Source of the DNA: Camillea tinctor
Lineage: Eukaryota; Ascomycota; Sordariomycetes; Xylariales; Xylariaceae
Length of the DNA stretch: 64,000 nt
Assembly: GCA_022578605.1 (NCBI GenBank)
Contig: MU394163.1
Coordinates: 18,011 to 82,010 of the forward strand
Direction of reading: 5' to 3'
A program made the position numbers and the translations under genes. The notes under the pieces were generated by a model. That model did not search any database and was not told the DNA's origin. It worked only from the letters and a program-made list of their open reading frames with translations. Below, piece after piece: positions 47,523-59,928 of this stretch. Position 1 is the first letter of the stretch; each line of letters opens with the position of its first letter.

Positions 47523-47581
47523 ATCAAAGTTGGGGGGGGTCGAGACAGTGGAATGAATTAAACAAAAAAAAAAAAAAAAAA
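47523..47581. repeat. G run and A run
   Basis: A run of about nine G (near 47531-47540) is followed at 47563-47581 by a run of about 19 A. No gene is nearby. Confidence 0.8.
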
Positions 47582-47722
47582 GAGGCACGCGCACCGAGAA
47601 ATAGATTTCCGAACGTCCATGTGTCTTACGATGTCGACATGTTTATATATGTACGAAATAATCTAAGTCTAACGTCGCCACTTTACTAATGCCAGGCATG
47701 ACACATTTGTTTTTTTTTCTAC

Positions 47723-47776
47723 GTTCGTTTGTTCGTTCGTTTGTTCGTTCGTTTGTTCGTTCGTTTGTTTGTTTGT
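47723..47776. repeat. GTTC/GTTT microsatellite
   Basis: The 12-nt unit cgttcgtttgtt is repeated four times and then degenerates to gtttgttt. The unit is itself built of GTTC and GTTT words. Confidence 0.9.
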
Positions 47777-49564
47777 CTACTTGTTCATCTGTTCTCCTCC
47801 CTCTCCTATTTTTCTCTCTGAAATATGGAAGATAAATAAATGCACTTTACATTACATGTACACACCTACTTAATGGGTATGTAGGTATCAACATACGGTG
47901 GTCAATGTAGTTATATGTAAGTAGCAGGTCGTCATAAGTAGATATGTACATACAGGACCCTAGATGCTACAAATCGGTACCTAAGATGTGACTATATCGA
48001 AAAGAGCATTGATAATACCCCGAGGATAACGACGATCTGCGTCAGGGAATTTCAGATCCAAATTTCTCACCCTGGAATTACAATGCAACCAGGCTAAAGA
48101 GCCCAGGGTTGGTTTAACTGCCTCAGTGTACATAAAAGCTAACCCTCGCTCAAACCCGGCTTACAGACCAACACGGCTATATTTTTCTTGTCATATGAAA
48201 CGGCTAACGGGCCATCGTCTCCTAAGTTAGACATGAAAATCGGTAAGAACGCCTTAGGTAAGCCTCGCGGTAGGTAAACTCCAACTTGAAGTCGTTGAAG
48301 AACATCTATGTACGTAGCCAAGAGCTAGGACTCGCCTTGTCTTGCCTCTTATAGACTGACTTGCAGATCACCTCAAGCGGGGTCACCCAGCTAACCTCAT
48401 AATAAAAAAATCGAAGTTCAAATAGTAAGAGGTAAAGAGGGAGGGGGGGGGGAAAAGAGGAGTAAAGAAAAGGAATAAGAAAGGAATAAGAAAAAAGAAG
48501 CGCCATCGCCATCATCGTCATCTCGGTTACAAGACTTTTCGCCTCTCTGGCGTGTTCCGGTATTCATTCATACCGAACCCAGCACACCAATTCCGCCGAC
48601 AATGACGACGATTAATATAACGATGACTTATCGTAGTGATAACTACACTAATAAGCAAGGGGAGAAAATGGCTCTTTGAGCTAAATAGAGAATGTCTTTC
48701 GGGAAAGGAAAGGGAAGAATGGGGAAAGGGGGAAACGATGATTTTAGCCAACCACATGATGGAATGGGAAAGACAAAATAGCTTGGTGCCCAAATGGAGA
48801 ATCTATATACCTATGTCAAGTAAAATTGCCTGTTACGTGGTTCTACAGAAAGATCTCAGAGGTACCTACCGGCCTACCTAGCTTGTACCTAGCTTTATCT
48901 TCAACTAGTAACGTTAGCTACACTATAGGACTTTAAAGCACCGGGTAACTACTGAGTACGCAGTGTAAAATAGGTACAATAAATACTACCTACTTATTCG
49001 CCAGCTCGCTGTTAGACTAGTGTACTAGTCAGCCCATGGATTGAATAATGTGCAAAAATAGACGGGATCGCCCCAGCGGACAAAGGGTAATTAGTGGACC
49101 GAGACATGCAGCGCGGCAGTCGGCATGTTCATTGAACAGGTCGTTACCTCTCATCAAGGCAAGCAAGCAAAAGTATAGAAAGATACTAACTAGCATACAT
49201 ATACACATAACTAAGAACATTGAAAGGGTGCGTGCAATGTTTAAATTACGGAGTATTCGATACCTTAAAAAAAGGCAGGGTTGAAAGACATGTAGTACGT
49301 ATCATCCGTTGCAGCCGGCCGAGACAAAAAAAAAAAAATCAAAAAAATCGTGCGGCCATAAATCCATAAGTACTCCTAAGATCTCGGTAAACTTCTAGCT
49401 TCAAGTCTAGAAGTAGTGGAAGTAGAAGAATTCACGTCCCGGGAACCACATGAAACGAAAACGCGCTACCTAAAATTTAGCGCTAGTGTACATGACCTGT
49501 TATTCGGTTCTTACCTGTACTGGGAAGTTTTACCGGTTAGACCTACTTATTAGTTCACACACAT

Positions 49565-49586
49565 ACTCTCTCTCTCTCTCTCTCTC
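49565..49586. repeat. CT dinucleotide microsatellite
   Basis: About eleven CT units, in the gene desert. Confidence 0.9.
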
Positions 49587-52145
49587 ATTCTCCCCCCGCT
49601 ACACGCACACATACACAAACTACTATGTACTTAGTACTACCGCCGCCACTACAACCATCACCACTTGCCAACGCATGAAAAGGGGGATGGAATGCAATGC
49701 CACTTGTTCAAACCTCCCAAGAGCTTGTCATTCGTTTACAAAGAACCTAGTTCCCAGTGGGGTATACTTCTACTTTTCTTTTCTTTTTTTTCTTCTTTTT
49801 CTTCTCCTTTTCTTCTCTATTTTAAAAGGGAGGAGGGGAATCATGCGATACGAGCGACGAAAAAGAACGAGCGAAGAGAAAAAAAGGAAAAAAAAAAACC
49901 TCTATAATCTTTCTATCCATACACATAGATATATAAAGTTCCACAAACACCATGGCGGGTCGGGTCTAGCTCGGTCGAGGCTCTGTCGATCACTTACTCA
50001 GCTGAGAATCATACGCAGCATAAGATGGGCATTTTGGAGGTTTCTGATATTGAATATGGACAAATCCGGTGACAAACCTAGCTTCGCCGGTCTAGTGTAA
50101 TTTTTATAACCTATCCTACTGACTAACCTTGGAGAAGAAGAACAAGAAGAGAGGAAGAAAAAACCCAGAGAAGGCAACATTCGGATTGCCTCTTTAGGAG
50201 CCTCATTGCAACTCTTCAGAGTACCTGGAGTGTAGTCTATAGTTGATAGGCTATCAACCACAACCACCTTTCTCTCCTATTTTCCCCAAATAAGCAAGTC
50301 TATCTCACCGAAATGCCTTAGCTGCCTTATTGCAGATCCTAGCACCCGCACACCTAGAGAAATCTTGTCCTAATGTTATGCCTCATGCCACCCCGCCGCC
50401 CAGCTACTACTACACAGCCACGGGGATCGGGAATATGAGATGGAAAGCTAAGGGCTAAGTGTAACGGCAGTTATTGCGCCGGGGCGGCTCTCGCGTCTGG
50501 TTGTAAGTTTTGCCTTGTTAGGTAATAGACGTTGGATCCCGAATGAGAGCAGTAGACAGACATAACCTAGAAGATGAATATCAGTCAGTCATATGACCCG
50601 AAAATCATTTATTGTCATTTTATCATCTGAATCACTCATTTCCATACATACATATATACATGCACCACTGCTTTATATCCTTACATTTCCCGTTCTTTCA
50701 GTATATACAAGGGGATCCCAGTACTTCAAGTCTTCTCTAAGACGCATAGAATATACCCCGGTTTTGTCAGCTGCTTCAAATCCATTCCTAACATCTCATA
50801 GACCAGGTTATCCATGTAAGTCCACGTCTTTCAGCAGAGAACATTCCTGAACGAGAAGAAAAGTCAAATTTGGGTTGGTAAGGCTTGACATGTTGGCATT
50901 TTAGGTTTCTAGGGCATGACTGGTATACATATGTACATCTGGTATCGTATAAGCTAAAACACGATGGCACATGCATTTACAGCTATAGACTCTGAGCTAA
51001 TACTTCTAGATGCCGTCATTGCCGTTCCTCAATTTTGACGGAACCTTGATTAGCTCGGTTGCTACTGATTCGTCGCCCTACAGACACACAACGAACAGTG
51101 AAGTTATCGCCTCCCTATAAACCGTGGCGATAAGATGAGGAAGGACATAGGAGGATAGCTCCACGGATATTTTTCCAACGCAGCGCGAAATAATAGACTG
51201 CGGATAAACAGGTCCAATGACCTACGAAGGACCCGCGTTATATGTCGCTTCTACTCGCCCACCTAAAAATCACCATCGCTGTTCGTCTTAACGACGTGAC
51301 GCGCATCCATTGGCTTGCGGCTACGAGAGATCCTCCCTCAAATCCGGGCCCCTTCCGTATGGCATGAATCGATGTAAAAAGCGAGCATCTCATGTTTACC
51401 TTTTTTGCTCTGAGCCATACATCACGTTTCTTATACGCTGGGGAGAGAAGAAAGCCAATCACGGAAATTTTGAGTTGGCTCGACGGCACAAGTTCCTATA
51501 AGATAACTAGGCGCGCACAGGAGCTCTATACTCCCCTATCTTCCAATGGTGTTTCAACTCGAGCAAATTAGTAAATCATTTTATGTTTCTTTATCGTCAT
51601 AGTTAACCTATTATAAGATCGTGGCTTAGGATATTCTAGAAAACCCTGCTGAGCCCTGAGTACTGATGATCCCATGACATGGAATTGGCCACTTTCAGAA
51701 AGGAAGTTAATATACTAGTTCTTAGGAGCCGTGCGCTGGATCATGGGATAGAAGGTAATACGCAGCTCGTAAGGGAATAAAGGGAGTGTCTGATGTTATC
51801 AATAACGATACCAGAAGTAGTTGTAGTTCTAGACACCTGCACAACCACATCGGGATTACCTAAGCTCTTGCTAGGACCCTCGTGACACCGGTCTTCAACG
51901 TAATGGATTTTCAGAACCTGATTTGGAAAGACATCTGGTGACTAAAACCCAGATAGCGAGAGTATTTCCATGTAGCTATTCAGCACCAGACATGATTTTG
52001 CTGCAGAACCTGACTTGAGAATAACAACATTCTGATACATCGAAAAGGGGGGAAACGAGGTTCCACCACCAACCAAGAAAACATCGAAGGGGGTTGATTA
52101 CGAGTATATCATTCGCTCATTAGTAGCTCAGACTCGTGTTATAAG

Positions 52146-52244
52146 GAATTTCATAGTTGAGATGTATACATGTCCCAGGCCTATCGTCTTCACGACCAGA
52201 TTCAGAGTTCTCCCGGTAGCGTACTTCTTCTGATCATAAGACAA
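52146..52244. repeat. Left copy of a diverged direct repeat next to the assembly gap
   Basis: Shares with 52313-52402 the ordered words atttcat, tcccaggcct, cttc, cgacca and ttctcccggta, in the same orientation. The left copy ends in a G run, the right copy in a C run. Confidence 0.7.

Positions 52245-52290
<46 letters not shown>
52245..52290. repeat. Poly-G run, 46 nt
   Basis: Forty-six consecutive G directly before the run of N. Such runs stop polymerases and break assemblies; the length should not be trusted. Confidence 0.95.
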
Positions 52291-52291
52291 C

Positions 52292-52301
52292 NNNNNNNNN
52301 N
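52292..52301. other. Assembly gap (10 N)
   Basis: Ten N, probably a nominal gap size between two contigs joined at the homopolymer. Confidence 0.98.
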
Positions 52302-52312
52302 ATGATTTTCAT

Positions 52313-52402
52313 ATTTCATTTTTATAAATTTCCCAGGCCTTACTTCTTAACGACCATATTAATTGTTCTCCCGGTACCGTAATTATTATTTTTATAACAA
52401 AA
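52313..52402. repeat. Right, AT-shifted copy of the direct repeat at the gap
   Basis: Second copy of the element at 52146-52244. Many differences replace G/C in the left copy with A/T here, for example cgaccagattcagag against cgaccatattaattg. Confidence 0.65.
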
Positions 52403-52424
52403 CCCCCCCCCCCCCCCCCCCCCC
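52403..52424. repeat. Poly-C run, 22 nt
   Basis: Twenty-two C, followed by two tattccccc units. It closes the right repeat copy. Confidence 0.95.
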
Positions 52425-53639
52425 TATTCCCCCCTATTCCCCCTCACATTTATCACCGCGCCATGAGCAATACATAGAACCAAAAATCGACTATAAAGGG
52501 ATCCATTGAGATTATGTATTGTCTCTAGAGATCGCTTCAGGAGGCCTATAAATGGTTGTCACTACATATATTGGGGCCATGGCTATCGTTGAGAATGACG
52601 ACAACGTGCACTATGGCGATGCGCAGGGCGCTGAACAAACATTATAGTCTTTGTCTATCGGTTGGCAGTATAGTGTCACTGCTATATAACTAATGCTGGT
52701 CACGTATTTGTTTCGTTACGATACATTCAGTTATAAACCCGAGAGCACCCTTATGAATGAGAAAACCTATGTGACCGATCTAACTTGTAGCACCGCCTGT
52801 GTACTTGGTGTTTTCTTAGAGTACTTTTAGCAAGCACCTGGTCGTTCTTGTTATGTAACGGTTTTTTTTGCTTCTGACTTTATATCAGTTTTATGAGTGA
52901 CCTCTTGACTTAACTATTATGTTACTCGCTAGTGCTTTTTCAAGCTTAAGGGGGGGTCTACTAGAGTGAACACGGATAAGGATATTTAAAAGATATTAAA
53001 AGCTACTATAGTGATGAATCACGGAAGCCGTATCCTTAAATCGGTCTGTTTATATGTGTTTATAAACTAGCCCCTTTCTAAATGTTGGAAAGCATTCTTA
53101 TTAGCGATGGGAACTTTGAAATATTTCAAGCACCAGTTTTAAGCTGCCAGAATGGCGGATGACATCTATAACCTAAAGTAATCCCTAATTAACTACATAG
53201 ACATGGCAATTGAGATACAGATAGTCAGTCGAAAAACAAACGATCAAGGCACCGAGGTCGTTGTGTATATCCAGGGTAGAAATATAAAACTACACACGGA
53301 TTTGATAGAAGCTATAAAGGGGCTAGACATATACATACATATATAAATTATGTCATTGGCCCACTAAGAACATGCACATTACTGCCATATGCGGTGCTCT
53401 CCTAAGATGTGTATCTTTATGTACGGGTTGAATTAAGTTCTTACTCAAGGAACTATAAACTATAGCTACAAAACATCGCGTTTATTTCACTCCTAGTTTC
53501 GCCCTGTACTGCGCGGCCCAACCACATTGGATACGTGCAATATACCTCTCATACGTACCCAAAGAACACCTGTACGCTCGCACTTAGATTGCTTATTTTC
53601 CGGCTTTGAGTTGCTTTTACATGAGATTGAAACTCTGAT

Positions 53640-53860
53640 AGGGTTATCTGTCTACCTAGATGTGAGAGAGTTCGAAGGTTAAGATCTAAGAAATGAGCGC
53701 CGAGAATCTGGACAAAACGGTTACTAGTAAATAAAGAGCCTGTTCATATGTATACGTCCTGTGTAAACGCGTATATTTATTTCTATTTTTCTTTTCGGCC
53801 CACTAACCATTAGGTTTCTTTCTATATAAGGTGTGCATCGTGATACTAGGTAGATACATA
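53640..53860. repeat. Dispersed degenerate element, copy A
   Basis: Shares with 58265-58470 the ordered words gtgagag...ttcgaagg, gagcg..gagatct/gagaatct, then a cctnttnatatg/cctatttgtatg box and an ataagg/ataagtcacgcatcgtg box near the end, with similar spacing. This is visual alignment only; it may be a relic of a transposable element. Confidence 0.5.
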
Positions 53861-55584
53861 GCGTGGCTTTCATTTGGAGACTACATAGGTACCTAACACT
53901 TCTTACTAAGGATAAAGCTGATGGAATCGGGCTAGCCGCCATGCCATATAACATATCAATGTTTGATATGATTACAGAAGAACTACGCAATGGTGAAACT
54001 ACTAGGCTAGTGTCTAACAATACTTCACCTGTATCTCTTCCAAAGCCTTCAGCTCGTTTTGGAAGGATTTGCTTTGTATAGTGAGCCGAACTCTGCGACG
54101 ATAGATGATAAATTTGCTCACGCGGAGTGCAACCCCTCTTTACCGCATGCATAACCATTAGGTCAGACCTACCAGTAGCCTATAGGGGAAGCGCGTAAAC
54201 TACAGCTTGATCGGTGCTAGATCTATGTCATGCAAGCCCATTGATATGAAATACGACCATTCTCTAGCCTGCTAAAGCAAAAGGGGGAAGAAAGCACCGT
54301 TGAGCAACACTTGTATAAATCCATTACTACGAATGCATCGGCATGAGATCGAAATATATACTGGCAAGGGGATTCACAGCACGTCGGCAGTCTTTAGTAA
54401 AGGCAGGCTTGGGGCACAGGAACCGGAACGGCTGTTGTTTCTGCCCTTTGAGCTACTTTAGAGGGTGGCTGGACGCCGTTCATCGGCTATTCCCCCGCTA
54501 GTCCCCTCCTAGAAACTATTGGATTCGCGGCTATGTAGTGTTACTATGGTTTTTACACCTCTCGTAGATCGAATCATATTCTCTCCTTATGAGGTGGTGT
54601 AGTCGCAGAGGGAGGGAGGAGGAGAATTCGCCTATCGTAAAAGCCCCGTAGTATGTGCTAAGCCGCGCCCTCGAACAACGTGACATGCGATGCGGACCGG
54701 AAATAATGGGTCGTAGACTGGCATACATATGCCCCAGACTACAAGGCTGTGGATGAAGGAAATTGGTGCTTAGCTGTCATGCTAAACTAAGGGGTTGCGG
54801 GCTGCGGGCGTTTCCGGTATAGTAACGTGATTTGGGTTGATCGATACGCATGACGAGAGTCTATGGTTATAGGCAAATATGATGATTTATTCCCAGCTGA
54901 CCGTTCGTAAACAAAAGAACATCAACAGTAGTATTTACGTGGTGTATGTTTCGTATTTAGTCTCAGTTCTATCTCGAGGGGGCGGCGTGGGGGCGGAAAA
55001 GGCTAGCTCAAATCTGCAATCGTCCGAAAAGAGACCCTCTCCTTTTTATAATGGGCTGCTAGGGTTCCCTGGGATTAGTAATAAGTTATATGTGCGATTA
55101 AGACCAAGAACGTGAATGCTTGGTTTTCGAAGGATCATGATCCTTCAGCACGCGTACCAGTAAGTTTTATCTGTTTCCCCGGCTCGATGGGGAAGAGCTG
55201 AAATTGGATGGCATCAGCCATTGGGCAGCCGGACCCAGTTCTAGACCCATAGACCTTTATCTGACCCTGGTGCACGCACACATGGCATCGTGGTTGAATA
55301 AGAACTCTACATTGGATTGGCTGTAAGTCCGACGGCTCCTTGATTTCTGCAGGGTGCTGCATTTCTAGGTCGTGAAGAGGGCCCGTATATATTTTTAAAG
55401 AGCAAGGTATACTCAACGAGATCTACACAATGGTGGGTTTCACGGCTGTATATATTTTTTGGGCTTCCGTGGACTGATATGCGGGTTCCCCAAGGATCGT
55501 CGCTCCGACACACATCTTGATGATGGAATAAAAGAGCAAGAGCAGCATCTTCAACACCTCCCCGAAACTATATCAGGATTGAAA

Positions 55585-56765
55585 ATGGCAAAACTGCCAA
55601 TCACTGTAGCCCTATGGCTAGCGTTAGCGAACGAAATGATACAAGCGCATGCGTTTACTGGCGATTCATCTCGCGGGGAAGCGATTGCTCCGTACGGAGA
55701 TGCAGGACTCTCAGAACCAACCGGCTCTATACATGAGCGAAGACAGCAAAGCGAAACGACCACGAGTGCGATTCCTCTGACGACGACCTTCATACCACCC
55801 GATGATTGTAATAATGGGCAGCTCACGATGGTGTCTTCTCCGGGTTATTTTATCTGGCTCAATGAGCCTATACCGGTGCCAGAGAGCACATTCTCGAGTT
55901 GCTATCCGGAGGAATTCATGAGGGAATACCAAACCTACCACATCAACCCAACCACTGTAGGATCGAGAGTGCCTCTGATGAGCCCCCTAGTCTGCCCGTT
56001 CGGCTGGGAGACAATAACGAGCATCAACAGCTATATAGCCTGTTGCCCAACGTGAGTGCTATTCTAAATGATGGGGAAGGGCTTGAGATGCGACATCGCA
56101 GAACGAACATACACGATTATGACCTCAATGTACTAATGTATGCCTACAGTAATTTCCTCCTAGCGCCACCAGGGACGACGATGGATGCCAATCGTCCGGC
56201 CTACGGGGGGACATGTTATAGTGACTGGACCTTGGGCCAGTCTACGTCGGTGTCCGCCTATGGGCCATCGTCCTACGTTGGGATGACATTAGCTTCAGCA
56301 ACAACTACGCCATTCCAGGTCTTTGCCCACGTGATTGATGGGATAGTCGACACTACCGCGCAGCAGACCCATACCAGCAGTTCTGGTTCAGATACTGTAA
56401 GTAGACGTATCCGACCTAGGTTCCCCTCGAACTGACATTTGTTGTTATCTAAGTCGTCTACGGCCGCATCTACGACCACGTCTGCGGTGACGTCCGTATC
56501 ATCGAACTCTTCAACCCTGTCCGGGGGTGCCATCGCCGGCATTGTGGTGGGCGTTTTGGCCGCTTGTGCTATTATAGTCGTTGCAGCCAGTTTTATCCTA
56601 ATTCGTCGCCGAAAACGCGCAGCTGTTTCAACCTCTTCAGCCCCCGTAGAAGAGGATAAAAGCGAGCTTGCTATAGGTGAAATGGATACCTATCCTGTTA
56701 CCAGCCCTGCGTCTGAGATGGACGGAAATGGACGAAGAACAATACATGAGATGGGAGACCCATGA
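55585..56765 (+). CDS. Single-pass (type I) membrane glycoprotein, unknown function
   Basis: Three exons, 55585-56051, 56150-56396 and 56454-56765, join in phase to 341 residues. The chosen ATG starts a signal peptide (MAKLPITVALWLALANE, about 1-22); an upstream in-frame Met at 55459 would hide it. The ectodomain has conserved-looking Cys and aromatic residues (DDCNNG, SCYPEEF, CPFGWETI, ACCPT). A Ser/Thr-rich stalk (about 236-262) precedes a transmembrane helix (GAIAGIVVGVLAACAIIVVA, then an I/L stretch), a basic stop-transfer IRRRKR, and an acidic cytoplasmic tail of about 50 residues. This is the architecture of fungal Mid2/Wsc-type or Skg6-type surface sensors, although no WSC domain is seen. 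Function is not known; a wall or surface sensor is an inference from layout only. Confidence 0.82.
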
Positions 56766-58264
56766 TTTATACATTCTTCAAGCCGAATGGGCATTTATCT
56801 TCACATGAACATAAATTTACATCACTTACGTCTATGTTCGTCATGAGCCAAAGCGTGGACATAATTATTGGCGTGTTTAATGACTCCTTCAATCGAATTT
56901 CTCGCATGTTTTTATAATTGGGCCGAAGTAGTTGAGGAGCTTCTATAATCGGGTATTGAATGAGGGCTTTGGAAGAAATGCGCCTGAAGTAATGTTCTAT
57001 TGGTATTTATTTTTCGGGTTATGTTGAAGGGTAGGAACTGAGCATGATTGAGAATCTTGTACATTAGCAAATGCATTAAAGTACACACCCACGCTAGGGT
57101 TTGGAAAAATAAATGAGGACTTTAAGCTAATAGAGTCGACGGCCTAGCACTCGCAAATCAGCTAGAAGAGATGGTTTCCTACTTCGATGCCAAAAAGAAA
57201 AAATATTGAAGGGAATCTTTACTTACAATTAGGTCAACTAATTATGATAGACGAATGGATGGTAAGCATACTGACCATAGTCTAACTCTTAGAGGGATGA
57301 ACATATACCTTGACTGAATGGTCTTGCTTTCGTAAGGATATTTTAAGCCGACCTTCCTGTTATAGAAGATTTCACGTATTCCTACTGTTCTTGTTCTAAC
57401 ATGCTAAATAAATCAAGTTCCAATATTATTAAAAAGGTAACAGGGGAGGATGGTACACAAAGTAAAGCGTTTGTACTTATAATACTAGCATGGGCATTTC
57501 CTTTGATCTTCCGTAATCTTATCAATCTTTCCTTGTGTTTGTACTTGAACATATCGTATAATTAGGCTGTTAGGTACACGCTACTGAGGAATGAAGTAGT
57601 AAATATGGATCCAACTGGATTTCTTAACTGCCTAGGTTCTATCATGATTGCTTTTTTATTATCTACACTTAATTACATTTAATGCAAGTAGCGTGGAAAC
57701 TACGGGGCATGCTGACCGTGGGCATTATACATTCTAGCATCAAGGGATAGAAACAGAATACACTAACAGAGGTACCATGATGCCTAAATTGTGATCGAGA
57801 ACGGATGATCCGGAAAAACACGTGGCTTTCGAAAGATCTAGGCTTTAGCATCGCACATGGATATTAGATATAGTTTCCTCCTGCTAAAGATTGGAGATAG
57901 CCTGGATTACGAAGGGCCTAGTATTCTCATGGAACTACCCTCAATTTGTTCCACGATGGCATCACTTATACTACCTAGGTAATTAAATATAACTATAAGC
58001 ATAGAAGCACCACTAATACCTTAACGTTATCATGCTATGAAAAGAACCTCCTTAAGCAAGTCCCCGAGAGTTTTCGTGGATATGAAAATTGGCAAATAGC
58101 AACGGAAGCTAATATAGATATATAGGTATATAGGTCGAGGCTCGATAGTCGTTCTATGTATGACACGCCTTGAGGAAATATATAAAAAGCAATGAAGTAG
58201 ACGGTTTAATCCATGTGATTTCGAGAGGTTGAAAAATAAAGCCTCACGTATATTAAATCATGAC

Positions 58265-58470
58265 AGCTTGAGTTGACTAGCGTGAGAGTTCGAAGGGTGA
58301 GATGTGAAAACCGAGCGTTGAGATCTAGGAGTACAGGCATTTCTAGCAAAGAAAGGACCTATTTGTATGTGTATATTCCGCGCCAGCGTGTATCTTGAGT
58401 TCTAGTGCCTGGTGCAACGGAAATTACGTTTTCTCCCCATATAAGTCACGCATCGTGGTGACCGGCTCTA
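58265..58470. repeat. Dispersed degenerate element, copy B
   Basis: Counterpart of 53640-53860, see that entry. Copies lie 4.6 kb apart in the same orientation, on either side of the membrane glycoprotein gene. Confidence 0.5.
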
Positions 58471-59275
58471 TAACAAACCAGATGGTTGACAATGGGGGAG
58501 ACGATTATAGCCCAGTTTAGACGGGAAAGGGGGGATTCAGTTTAATGTAAACTCGAAAGGAGCACTCGAAAACCCGAGAAGGCCTATGATCCAGGTATAT
58601 AGCCCGTCCCTATTATCCTGGACATCACTTGATGTCCTCATGATAAACGTCTAGGCAGTTAGGGTGGCCAATCTTGCTACTAGTCTTATTTTCTGATCTT
58701 CATCCCTAACCTACTGCCTTTTCCTTCGGATGGCCAACGGGTGTGCTACATATAGTCACCATGTGGTTGCGTGGGCAGATGCGATGGGATAGGACTTGTG
58801 TTCCTGGTTGGTGTCTAGATGTGATACAGACTATAAGATAGTTAAGTTGTTGGTGGTTGATGCGGTCCACATAGTCTTTCTTAGGTTACCGTTCCGTTGG
58901 GACAGTTAAGTTGGTGGCGGTCAGAACGCCTTTTTTTGCAGTGTTCTTCCCCTTATTTCTTACGTATTTGCTTAGACCCTAGACTATGTTAGACAATCTG
59001 GAGATTTGATAAGACGCCACCACAAAACATCGCTTGGATGTTATGCTAGTTAGCTCAAGGCACGCTTCCAATAAATACGTTCAGCTCGTCGGTTCAGCTC
59101 AATATCATGATAGCTTTATCGAATCTCTAATAAAGTTGAAGTGTAATCCTAGAGCCCTCTATTTTATCAAGAGTAAAGCTAATGATTCTTGGCATATCAC
59201 TGGACAGAAATTGCTGCCTACATCGATATTTTTATGTAGATACCTAGGTAGCCAAACCTAGCAATTACGTACATT

Positions 59276-59290
59276 GGGGGGGGGGGGGGG
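59276..59290. repeat. Poly-G run
   Basis: A run of about 15 G in non-coding sequence. Confidence 0.9.
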
Positions 59291-59928
59291 TGAAGGTAAT
59301 ATATGACCTTACTCTCATCGATCTGAGAGCTTGTCGTAGAAGCTCCTAACCTGCAAGCGCTTTCCGAGAAAAGCTTAGATTCTGATAAAATGCTTATTAT
59401 GAAGGGGTCCTTACCAACACAACCCAGCAACCCGGGCCTAGAGAAACGTGTGTGCTGTAAGGGACGTTGAAATATAATTTGCTACACAGCTTGACAGGGT
59501 TGGTCCCTTAGATGAAGTCCACATACATTTCGTCATGAGACTTGTTCAACCTTTTCTGACCACTGACCTATGATATTTGTAGAGCATTGTAATAAGTCTC
59601 AATATGGCAGTCCCGGCAGAATGATTGTAATTCGTTCCGTAGATGTTTTGAAGCTCGTGCATTCCTATGAACTCCTCGACTCCTACCCTTGCCTCCTAGA
59701 ACTAGCGTTGCCTCGACACAGGGCCGATTAATTGGCTATATAATATTCTTGTCTAGGGATACGTTCGTCCAGACCCCTCAATGAACCATGTGGCTCTAGT
59801 ACCTATATTTGTAACCTCTTCCTCATGGTCTTATCATCATCGTAGTTATTTAAAACGGTAAACGGAATCCGCAGTGACAATTATTTATCAGTTTCTTAGA
59901 AGAAAAAGATTACGATATTTTCCTTGCA

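Larger units (their letters stand above)
44858..55584. other. Gene desert of about 10.7 kb upstream of casein kinase 1
   Basis: I found no supportable protein gene, tRNA or rRNA. On the casein-kinase strand the first 1.3 kb is strongly pyrimidine-rich (45300-45750), consistent with a long promoter and leader. Farther right it consists of TACCTAGGTA-like repeats (46420-46620, 47090-47120, 48860-48900), microsatellites, homopolymers, an assembly gap and AT-rich unique sequence. Non-coding transcripts cannot be excluded. Short frames here are mostly below 100 residues and unsupported. Confidence 0.45.
56766..59928. other. Intergenic, AT-rich with degenerate repeats
   Basis: No supported gene. 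It contains copy B of the dispersed element (about 58265-58470) and a local repetition of a gttaagttg-ttggtgg block (58845-58925). A G run is at 59276-59290. The frame at 59034-59261 has no family likeness. Confidence 0.45.

Noticed and set aside
52128..52382. Frames spanning the poly-G and N run
   Set aside because: They consist of homopolymer Gly/Pro and unknown residues across an assembly gap.
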